Positions 9,241 through 15,138 of a stretch of DNA of 64,000 nucleotides are shown in pieces; position 1 is the first letter of the stretch, and every line of letters begins with the position of its first letter. The DNA comes from Cytobacillus firmus DS1 (GTDB lineage Bacteria > Bacillota > Bacilli > Bacillales > Cytobacillaceae). Under the pieces are notes generated by a model. The model had not been told where the DNA came from, did no database searches, and saw nothing but the letters and a program-made list of their open reading frames with translations. Where the stretch lies: positions 1 through 64,000 of the forward strand of contig NZ_APVL01000003.1 in the NCBI RefSeq assembly GCF_000565285.1, read 5' to 3'. Position numbers and translations under genes: made by a program.

Positions 9241-9738
9241 TTAGTCTTCATCAAAATCCATTTCCTCTTCGTCATATGAGTCTTCAAAATCAATGTCAAT
9301 GTCATCATCTGGATATCCATCCTCAAGGTCATCATCTGTATCCAAGTCAAATTCTTCTTCCTCGTATTCTTCAAGGGGATAAGCATTTACTACATTTGCA
9401 AAAATGCGACCAGTTTCTTTTGACTTATTATGTTTTACTTCGATGATGAGGTCTTGATTCATAAGAAATTGCTCAACATTATCAATCTCCTCTGGTATTT
9501 CACCTTCATTAATAGCCATTACTACCTTTCCAAGAGGAGACTCCTCGACAAGTAGCGGGAAATATCGTCCCCTTGCCTTTCCATTTTCAGTCTGAAAGTC
9601 TACTTGAATGATATCGCTTGTTTTCTTTTTTCCCTTTACTGTTATGACCTCGTCCTCTAGAATTTCCACTCCACAAATGGTTGCTTCATGATTTCCTTCG
9701 TTTGGAAGCTGGTATCCTTTTTTCATTGAGTATGCCAT
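9241..9738 (-). CDS. Small protein with a very acidic C-terminal tail, SSB-like
   Basis: The start is ATG 9738 (MAYSMKKG), because GAGGGGG lies just before it. A longer in-frame reading to 9777 would include that site. The 165-residue product has a beta-rich N-terminal half (VITVKGKKKTSD, IIQVDFQTENGK) followed by an almost entirely acidic tail of about 45 residues ending EEEMDFDED. Single-stranded DNA-binding proteins and some phage recombination proteins combine an OB fold with such a tail for partner recruitment, so an SSB-like role in the element's replication is plausible. It lies upstream of the recombinase and DUF927 genes. Sequence alone does not prove an OB fold. Confidence 0.5.
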   Translation of the reverse strand: MAYSMKKGYQLPNEGNHEATICGVEILEDEVITVKGKKKTSDIIQVDFQTENGKARGRYFPLLVEESPLGKVVMAINEGEIPEEIDNVEQFLMNQDLIIEVKHNKSKETGRIFANVVNAYPLEEYEEEEFDLDTDDDLEDGYPDDDIDIDFEDSYDEEEMDFDED

Positions 9739-9830
9739 TATATGTTCCCCCTCAAGTTTTTTGGGATTATTTTTCATAACCTTTTAGTTCATTAATTAAC
9801 TCTCATCTTTTCCTCATTAATGGGAAATCC

Positions 9831-10190
9831 TTAATAAATGCCATCTATAACTAAGTTGATATAAAATGGGTATTGAATGGAACCTAAAAAAGAAACAATT
9901 TCAGTTACTGTCTCATTAACTGCTTGTTCCATTTCTTCCAAAAAATCAAAACCTGTTCCACCCATTGAAGTAACAAAAGATATTTCATCTGAACCCAAAT
10001 GATAATTTTCAATTTCAACATGATTTCTCAAGGTTTCATACAATTGTTGACTTACTTCTGAATATTCAGGGAAACTTAAATAATCTTCTAATTTAAAGCT
10101 AATTTCAATAAACTTGAAAATATAACATTCGGCCGTTCCTTTTTCCCCGGTAAAATCAAATGAAATTTGCACTCGGTCGTTTAACTTCAA
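9831..10190 (-). CDS. Hypothetical protein, 119 aa
   Basis: I do not recognise a family. The product alternates predicted strands and helices (VQISFDFTG, YIFKFIEISFK, FYINLVIDG) and has no signal peptide, membrane segment or metal motif. The start is TTG at 10190 behind GGATGAG. It belongs to the minus-strand accessory gene set between the two recombinases and precedes the SSB-like gene by about 90 bp. Confidence 0.5.
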   Translation of the reverse strand: MKLNDRVQISFDFTGEKGTAECYIFKFIEISFKLEDYLSFPEYSEVSQQLYETLRNHVEIENYHLGSDEISFVTSMGGTGFDFLEEMEQAVNETVTEIVSFLGSIQYPFYINLVIDGIY

Positions 10191-10362
10191 TTCAACTCAT
10201 CCTTTCTTCATTTACCTTCTTACTAATTAAGTTCAAGAATCGTAAATTACAATAGACTCTTGGATATGGTTGGTGCTTCGCATCCTATTTTTGGGAGTTA
10301 GATAAAAATATAAGACTTTTCTTACTGATATTTATGAAATGGATTCGGAATAGGAAAGACCT

Positions 10363-10764
10363 TTAAAAGTCATGATTATAAGCCTCTAAACTAAAAGTCA
10401 TCTTGTAATCAACTAAATGAATCTCTTTCAACATAGCTTTCAGCATATTTTCCATTTCGAGCATTTCGTTAATAATCTCCTTAAATGTGAAACAGTTTGT
10501 CATGTTGGAGTTATCAAAGCATAAATAATAATTTTCATTGTCTTCATAAATCGCAAAGCAATCATTATCCTTAAACACTTTCAAGGATTGACGTAGGAGA
10601 TTATCGTTTTTCTCCAATTTAGGTATTCTAATGTCTACTGTATCTATGACGGTATAGTCATTTTCATTTCCTACTAGGCCGATTACACTCTTCGGAAGTT
10701 TAACTGTAAAACTATTCCAATCCAATCTTTTTTGAGGTAATCTTTCAAAATGGTCTTTTCCCAT
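10363..10764 (-). CDS. Hypothetical protein, 133 aa
   Basis: I do not recognise it. It is soluble, with alternating short strands (YTVIDTVDIRIPKL, DCFAIYEDNENYYLCFD) and a C-terminal helix (IINEMLEMENMLKAMLKEIH). The start is ATG 10764 behind AAGGGAG. It lies in the accessory block next to the divergent ArgR-like gene. Confidence 0.5.
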   Translation of the reverse strand: MGKDHFERLPQKRLDWNSFTVKLPKSVIGLVGNENDYTVIDTVDIRIPKLEKNDNLLRQSLKVFKDNDCFAIYEDNENYYLCFDNSNMTNCFTFKEIINEMLEMENMLKAMLKEIHLVDYKMTFSLEAYNHDF

Positions 10765-11213
10765 GGTTATCGCTCCCTTTTAGTTTGCTAAAGTCACTCT
10801 TGAGATAGAGTCAACTCGCTTCGAAAATAGTAAATCAATTGTTTTTGCTTCCAAATAGTCTACTCGTTCAGAGCGCTTGTACATGGAACGCTATGAAGTT
10901 TTCAAAGAACATTTTCAACTGCATTTCTTGTTGATGGACTTATTATAATATGCAATAATATAGGTGTCTAACTACATTTTTAGTCATTATAAATAGCATA
11001 AATGCATTAAAATATTCACTTTACATTCAAAATACCAATCAAATTTGTGGGTTAAATTAGCTAAAGGGAAGGGGTTGCTTTCGAGTAAGTTTAAGTAGTC
11101 ACTTTTTATAGTGATAGCAATGATTCCAGCAGCTTTTGCTTTATATGACCAAAAATTTGTGAATAAACCCTAATTGTGAACATTTTGTGAACATTCATGA
11201 AGGAGTTTTGGAA
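10765..11213. promoter_or_regulatory. Divergent intergenic region with repeated TTGTGAA words upstream of the ArgR-like gene
   Basis: About 450 bp without a gene. Near the ArgR-like start three TTTGTGAA/ATTGTGAA words (about 11155-11193) and a TGAACATTCA near-palindrome (11189-11198) resemble ARG-box half sites (TGAATNNNNATTCA), so autoregulation is possible. An ATTATAATATGC stretch near 10943 could hold a promoter for the rightward gene. The rest is AT-rich with no clear structure. Confidence 0.4.
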
Positions 11214-11729
11214 ATGAAGGTACAATTTGAAGACTTGAGGGCTTCGAAGAAGGAACGAATGGAAGCAATACAATCCATTATTCAAAAGCACGATGTTCGA
11301 AATCAGGAGCAGCTAGTGAATTTATTGAAAAAGATACATAAAATTTCGACAAACCAATCCGCTGTATCTAGAGATATAAAGTCCTTGGGCTTAGTGAAGG
11401 ATGAAAATACTGGTTGTTACGTTCTCAGCCAAGAATCTCGACAAAAGCAGCTTTTTAAAGAGCTTGCAGTAAAAGCAAGGGAAGCAGAGGTGGAAATATT
11501 TGATGGTCCTGTTGAAGGGTTGTTGTGTCGAACTTCTTCTCAAAAAATCGAATCAGCTCCTTTGATTGCATCATACATCGAAAAGATTTTCTCCACCGAC
11601 CAAATCCCTGTGGCTGCTTTTTTTAACAATTCAGGTTACATTTGGTTAATCTTTCCGGAGAAGAAGAAGAAAATAATTCAAAAGAATCTCAAAAAGATTT
11701 TTCTATTGGTTAAGAACGAAAAGGGATAA
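11214..11729 (+). CDS. ArgR-family regulator of the mobile region
   Basis: The start is ATG 11214, seven to eight bases after AAGGAG; a GTG at 11187 is in frame but lacks a site. The 171-residue protein has the N-terminal winged helix of arginine repressors, including the STNQSAVSRDIKSLGLVK recognition region, and a C-terminal part of the right length. The canonical arginine-binding GDDT stretch is absent and replaced by FFNNSGYIWLIF, so ligand response may be lost or changed. It is the only plus-strand gene between the two Xer-type recombinases. ArgR is an architectural cofactor for Xer recombination at cer in E. coli, so an accessory recombination role is a reasonable inference, alongside simple regulation. 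Confidence 0.7.
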   Translation: MKVQFEDLRASKKERMEAIQSIIQKHDVRNQEQLVNLLKKIHKISTNQSAVSRDIKSLGLVKDENTGCYVLSQESRQKQLFKELAVKAREAEVEIFDGPVEGLLCRTSSQKIESAPLIASYIEKIFSTDQIPVAAFFNNSGYIWLIFPEKKKKIIQKNLKKIFLLVKNEKG

Positions 11730-11754
11730 TGCCCACTTAGCATTATCCCTTTTC
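11719..11754. terminator. Bidirectional terminator between convergent genes
   Basis: AAGGGATAATGC pairs with GCATTATCCCTT, with T-rich or A-rich sequence on both sides, between the ArgR-like gene and the 145-residue gene. Confidence 0.8.
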
Positions 11755-11767
11755 ACTTCCTTTTGAT

Positions 11768-12205
11768 TTATTCGCTATACCTTGTGGTCAAATAGTGCTT
11801 GATGCTGTCATTGATGAACTTGGTGATTGACTCGATTTGATTTTGATGCTGAAGCATCTTGATGATTTGGTGAATGTTCTTTTCTAGATAGGTTGTTGTT
11901 CGTACATGTGTTTCCGAAAAGGATTGTTTTTGGGAATGCTGCTTTAACCTAAAAGGCTTTCCATCCAGCATAAAGTGGTTTTGTTCTTCTTGATTCAAAT
12001 CCACACTCTTATCCGCTGATTGGCTGTCATTCAATTCCTCGTCTTCATACTCACATTCTTCTTCTACTTCTTCATAACCTTCTTCCAGTTCCAACTCCTC
12101 TTGCTCCCAAGCAAGCGACGCAACGGGTTCGTTTGCTTTCTGAAACCGGCTTAGGTCAATGTTTCTTTTTCTTCTTGCTCCATAGTATCCCATGATTTTT
12201 TTCAT
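11768..12205 (-). CDS. Hypothetical protein with acidic centre and ribbon-helix-helix-like C-terminus
   Basis: The 145-residue product has a basic N-terminus (GYYGARRKRNIDLSRF), an extended glutamate-rich middle (about 33-60) and a C-terminal segment (about 100-143, VRTTTYLEKNIHQIIKML then SITKFINDSIKHYL). The last part has the strand-helix-helix pattern of CopG/Arc-type DNA-binding proteins. A small plasmid-type regulator or partition accessory protein is possible. ATG at 12205 has a weak site; a second ATG four codons in is an alternative. Confidence 0.5.
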   Translation of the reverse strand: MKKIMGYYGARRKRNIDLSRFQKANEPVASLAWEQEELELEEGYEEVEEECEYEDEELNDSQSADKSVDLNQEEQNHFMLDGKPFRLKQHSQKQSFSETHVRTTTYLEKNIHQIIKMLQHQNQIESITKFINDSIKHYLTTRYSE

Positions 12206-12344
12206 CTCTATTCGTATATATATTTACGTTTACGTAGATGTTTATGTCTACATAAACGCATTATTTTATTGTTTTTATATCTGTGTGCTAAAGAAAAATA
12301 AAAAAAAAATAAAGTTTTATAGATGGAATGCTAATAAACGATTC

Positions 12345-12378
12345 CTGCCTGTTCACCTTTAGCATTGCAAACAGGCAG
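12345..12378 (-). terminator. Terminator after the DUF960-like gene
   Basis: On the minus strand CTGCCTGTT and AACAGGCAG enclose a loop of about 16 bases just after the stop. The downstream T-run is poor, so strength is uncertain. Confidence 0.5.
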
Positions 12379-12388
12379 AAACTCTTCA

Positions 12389-12694
12389 TCAGTAATCAGT
12401 TGGGAACAGCATCATCTGGCTTTGTCCGTCATCAATGCACCAGATGGTGCTCGGTATTGGAACTGTGTGTTTGAGTTCAATGAGCCATTGTTTACTATAT
12501 GACGGTTGTTCTTGACGATGAAGAACAAGCTGTTTCCCATCCTCAATAAAAAGCTCAAACACTTGAAGGTAGTCTAGCTCATCTTCTTCCATTTTCCGTT
12601 CATCAATCAAGTTCCACAGACGCATGGCAATTTCCGGATGAATTTCTTTTGCAATGCTTCTCGTCATGTATCGGTTGCTAGTCTTATTAAACAT
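12389..12694 (-). CDS. DUF960-like small protein
   Basis: The start is ATG 12694 (MFNKTSNRYMTR), eight bases after GAGGAG. The longer frame to 12721 is unlikely because it would include that site. The roughly 101-residue product has NRYMTRSIAKEI near the N-terminus, then LWNLIDERK and LDYLQVFEL. This matches my memory of DUF960 proteins, small Firmicute proteins of unknown function seen on plasmids and phages. It starts 11 bp after the stop of the 118-residue gene, so the two are likely co-transcribed behind recombinase 2. Confidence 0.6.
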   Translation of the reverse strand: MFNKTSNRYMTRSIAKEIHPEIAMRLWNLIDERKMEEDELDYLQVFELFIEDGKQLVLHRQEQPSYSKQWLIELKHTVPIPSTIWCIDDGQSQMMLFPTDY

Positions 12695-12705
12695 TTTGTC
12701 TCTCC

Positions 12706-13062
12706 TCATCGTTTCAGACACTCTTCCATTCTCTGTTCTATGGTCCCTTCCAGGAAGAACACTATGCTCATTTCATGTTCATTCATCAGGCCTAGTCGGA
12801 AATACTTTCTATCGGCTGCGGTCTCGTATTCGACAAATTCTATTTTTAGTATTTGATTGGCTATGAAACTGGTATCCTGTTCATCCTCCAAATGATAGAT
12901 GCAGGAATGTGTTGGTAATCGAAAGGCTATGATGGGTTCGCCATTACTTTCTGCCTCAAACCATTCGAAAAATTCCGTTTCGATGATGTTTAAGTAGGGA
13001 AGGGGAATAGTACTCCTTGACTTCAATTCTTCTATATCTGCTATACATTGGATTATTTTCAT
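12706..13062 (-). CDS. Hypothetical protein, 118 aa
   Basis: I do not recognise a family. It is a soluble acidic protein without signal peptide or cysteine clusters. Its start at 13062 follows the recombinase stop by about 16 bp, with AAAGGAAG upstream, so it is the second gene of a recombinase-118 aa-DUF960 unit. Translational coupling to the recombinase is likely. Confidence 0.5.
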   Translation of the reverse strand: MKIIQCIADIEELKSRSTIPLPYLNIIETEFFEWFEAESNGEPIIAFRLPTHSCIYHLEDEQDTSFIANQILKIEFVEYETAADRKYFRLGLMNEHEMSIVFFLEGTIEQRMEECLKR

Positions 13063-13078
13063 CAGGTTTCGCTTCCTT

Positions 13079-13957
13079 TTACAGTTTGTCTACGGCATTC
13101 TGCTTTTCCTGCCGTGTGGTTTGGATGTAAAACTTTGCGGTCATGTTCACTGTGGAGTGGCCAGTTAGCTTGCTCACAGTCGTCAAGTCTACCCCTTTCC
13201 GAAGCAGTCTTGTTGCGAAGGTATGCCGAAATAGATGAGGATGCAGCTTCATTCCTAGTTCCTCTGAGATTTTGGCCAGCCAATCCCGAACAGCATCTCG
13301 ATGCAGTTTACTGGAACGCTGACTTACCAGCAGGTATTCACTATCACAAAACTTGGATTCTTTTCTGTCTTCTTGCTGGTAAGACTTTATTAGTTGGAGG
13401 ACATCTTGACGGAGGCTTATTTCTCTAATCTTCCCACCCTTTCCCCGAACGGTTAGGGTAGCTGCCAGCACATCTATATCCGTTAGCTTGATGCTAACCA
13501 GCTCTGTTACTCTTACACCTGTATATAAAAGTAAGTAAGCGATGAGCTTGTTTCTTCGGCTAACCTTTTTACTGTCCTCCAGGAAAAAGAGTAGTTTCTC
13601 CACTTCCTCCTCAGATAAAGCCGTAACAACATGTTCACTGCCAGATGCAATTTTCACCTGGTCTCTTTTTAATTGGATATAGCTATCTTCCACATATCCA
13701 TTTTTCAGAAGAAAGTCATTGTAGACTTTTAAACTGTTAATCTTTTTATTAATGGTTGCAATGGCAAACTGCTTCTCTAGCAGCTGCTGTTTATACCGAA
13801 CGAACGAGAACCGGGAAAGCGGCTGGAGTTCCTCAACCGCCTTCTCCTTTAAAAAGTCATTGAATCCATTAACATCTCCAACGTAGGATTCAATTGTTTT
13901 TGGTGCTCGTCCTTCCTCTATTAACCATTTCTTAAATTCTTGTGCCAGGTCATTCAA
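13079..13957 (-). CDS. Xer-type tyrosine recombinase 2
   Basis: In the 299-residue open frame (to 13978) the catalytic set is complete: R156 in TGVRVTE, K180 in RGKGGK, H248 and R251 in HLFRHTF, H274 in TGHST and Y284 in FYIQTT. The N-terminal half (about 8-105) is a core-binding domain. I place the start at TTG 13957, because GGAGGG lies just before it inside the longer frame; the product is then 292 residues. It is clearly different from recombinase 1 though on the same strand, so the pair could act as heterologous partners. A strong hairpin terminator (13980-14018) immediately upstream of the ribosome binding site may attenuate it. Confidence 0.85.
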   Translation of the reverse strand: MNDLAQEFKKWLIEEGRAPKTIESYVGDVNGFNDFLKEKAVEELQPLSRFSFVRYKQQLLEKQFAIATINKKINSLKVYNDFLLKNGYVEDSYIQLKRDQVKIASGSEHVVTALSEEEVEKLLFFLEDSKKVSRRNKLIAYLLLYTGVRVTELVSIKLTDIDVLAATLTVRGKGGKIREISLRQDVLQLIKSYQQEDRKESKFCDSEYLLVSQRSSKLHRDAVRDWLAKISEELGMKLHPHLFRHTFATRLLRKGVDLTTVSKLTGHSTVNMTAKFYIQTTRQEKQNAVDKL

Positions 13958-13979
13958 AGAGTATCCCTCCAAAAACAAA

Positions 13980-14018
13980 AAGAGCTATGAACGCATTAAC
14001 TTTGCATTCATAGCTCTT
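13980..14018 (-). terminator. Strong intrinsic terminator or attenuator upstream of recombinase 2
   Basis: On the minus strand AAGAGCTATGAATGC pairs over 15 positions with GCGTTCATAGCTCTT, followed by TTTTGTTTTT and then directly by GGAGGG of the recombinase. Transcripts from the microproteins upstream must pass it to reach the recombinase. Confidence 0.85.
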
Positions 14019-14032
14019 ATTTCCTTATTAAT

Positions 14033-14098
14033 TTAATGATGGTTTTTACTGTGCATCCAATGCAGAGGGCAATGGCATGAACAGGGGAAACACTTCAA
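14033..14098 (-). CDS. Cysteine/histidine-rich microprotein, 21 aa
   Basis: The frame opens with TTG at 14098, eight bases after a perfect AAAAAGGAGG. It encodes 21 residues with three cysteines in a CxxCxCxC-like cluster and five histidines toward the end. An in-frame ATG at 14119 would give 28 residues but has no ribosome binding site. It follows another microprotein by about 25 bp. The Cys/His pattern suggests metal binding. I do not recognise it; support is the ribosome binding site and context only. Confidence 0.4.
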   Translation of the reverse strand: MKCFPCSCHCPLHWMHSKNHH

Positions 14099-14123
14099 TT
14101 CCAAAACCTCCTTTTTCATTTTA

Positions 14124-14201
14124 TTAATTACCACTCGTTAATTCTTTTACTACTTCTGCAGCTACTGCCACTAGAACCGTCACAATTACCTTTTCCCACA
14201 T
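14124..14201 (-). CDS. Hydrophobic microprotein, 25 aa
   Basis: ATG at 14201 follows a near-perfect GAAGGAGGTGAG site. It encodes MWEKVIVTVLVAVAAEVVKE followed by LTSGN. The first twenty residues form a continuous hydrophobic to amphipathic helix that could insert in or lie on a membrane. It resembles the scale of type I toxin peptides and phenol-soluble modulins, but I cannot assign it. It lies upstream of the second microprotein, the terminator at 13980-14018 and recombinase 2. Confidence 0.5.
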   Translation of the reverse strand: MWEKVIVTVLVAVAAEVVKELTSGN

Positions 14202-14252
14202 TTATTCTCACCTCCTTCAAATCACTCAACTCCCGACAGTTATATAATTATG

Positions 14253-14381
14253 ACGTGAGTTTTTAATCTAATAAAATGCGCTGTTTGCTTGGCTAGATTG
14301 GGTTCCCTAAATTTCAACTTAAGTCCCTTTAGTTATGTCGTGAGTTTCAAACCGGCTTTAAGAAGTTTTGTCGTGAGTTTG
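14253..14381 (+). repeat. Three direct CGTGAGTTT words
   Basis: CGTGAGTTT occurs at about 14254, 14339 and 14372, preceded by TATGA, TATGT or TTTGT. It lies in the gene-free stretch between the microproteins and the 86-residue gene, in the recombinase neighbourhood. It could be an operator or recombination core; the copy number is small. Confidence 0.35.
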
Positions 14382-14642
14382 CTAGTGAGATTCGATTACA
14401 GCCTGCAGATAAGCAATATAGTTTTGGACCATTTCCCGTTGAAAGGAACTCGGAATGTAATTAATAGCTCGGTCGATTTCTTCCTCATCTATTTCAATTT
14501 CCGAGTCCACAGCTTCTTCTAGTAGCTGCTCAACCAAATCTTCTTCAGTTATCATTTCGTTTTCATAGTAGCCTGTGGTTGGGTCGAACTCTCTGTACAT
14601 TACCTTTCCATTCATCGTAATTTTATGATACTTTGTCATCAT
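14382..14642 (-). CDS. Hypothetical acidic protein, 86 aa
   Basis: I do not recognise it. The N-terminus is strand-like (YHKITMNGKVMYREFD) and the rest is acidic helix (EEDLVEQLLEEAVDSEIEID). The start at 14642 (or the adjacent ATG) follows AAAAGGAG. It lies 19 bp after the 99-residue gene in the same direction, so they are probably one transcript. Confidence 0.5.
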   Translation of the reverse strand: MMTKYHKITMNGKVMYREFDPTTGYYENEMITEEDLVEQLLEEAVDSEIEIDEEEIDRAINYIPSSFQREMVQNYIAYLQAVIESH

Positions 14643-14661
14643 TTCATTCTCCTTTTCATCT

Positions 14662-14961
14662 TTAAATATACAATTCGTAAGCGATTGCCTCTCCGTTCTT
14701 TATCCACACTTCGTACAAAATTCTTCTCGTTTCCTCTTCCAGCACAAATCCAGCAATCCATTCAAATCCCTCCCCATCAACGCAACTAAGCGTTTCAAGA
14801 AGGAGCGGATTCGGCAGCTTTTTCAGATGCTTCGCAGGTACTAGCAGGTCATCCAGGTCTTCATGATAGAAATCATATGCTTCATAGCTCACTTCATCTT
14901 GAGAGACTACGGTATTAAACGTCTTTTTCAATCTCCCTACAAACCAATTTACATATACCAT
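14662..14961 (-). CDS. Hypothetical protein, 99 aa
   Basis: I recognise no family. It is a small soluble protein with aromatic-rich strands (GFEWIAGFVLEEETRRILYEVW). Its ATG at 14961 uses the GAGGAAAG site that forms the end of the repeated S-layer 3' flank. Expression therefore starts within or reads through that repeat, just as the radC fragment does at the left copy. Confidence 0.5.
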   Translation of the reverse strand: MVYVNWFVGRLKKTFNTVVSQDEVSYEAYDFYHEDLDDLLVPAKHLKKLPNPLLLETLSCVDGEGFEWIAGFVLEEETRRILYEVWIKNGEAIAYELYI

Positions 14962-14985
14962 TTTCTTTCCTCCTCAAATAGAAAT

Positions 14986-15015
14986 AGCCTTAACTCCTCG
15001 GAAGGAATTAAGGCT
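14986..15015 (-). promoter_or_regulatory. Covarying leader hairpin, right copy
   Basis: AGCCTTAA pairs with TTAAGGCT, with an inner TCCT/AGGA stem and a TCCG loop. The stem bases that differ from the left copy (1936-1966) differ on both sides, so pairing is kept. Confidence 0.65.
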
Positions 15016-15074
15016 AAAGATATCTTCATCATAAAAATAATATATATTTATCATTCTATTTGATTCAGATTTTA

Positions 15075-15114
15075 ACAAAAAGAAAAGCCCCGCAGAGATT
15101 TCTCTCCACAGAGC
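15075..15114 (-). terminator. S-layer gene terminator
   Basis: On the minus strand GCTCTGTGGAGA pairs with TCTCTGCGGGGC and is followed by TTTTCTTTTTG, about 25 bases after the S-layer stop. Confidence 0.85.
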
Positions 15115-15138
15115 TTTTTCCTATACGAGTAAGCAAAA

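Larger units (their letters stand above)
14967..15114 (-). repeat. S-layer 3'-flank direct repeat, right copy
   Basis: The partner of 1918-2066, in the same orientation, directly 3' of the intact S-layer gene. It holds the terminator stem (15087-15114), an AT-rich segment, the covarying hairpin (14986-15015) and the TTTGAGGAGGAA site. Confidence 0.85.

Noticed and set aside
10890-10950. Sequence resembling rRNA-operon flank (GTTTTCAAAGAACATTTTC)
   Set aside because: No adjoining rRNA or tRNA sequence. This short word is frequent in Bacillaceae intergenic DNA and gives no support for an RNA gene.
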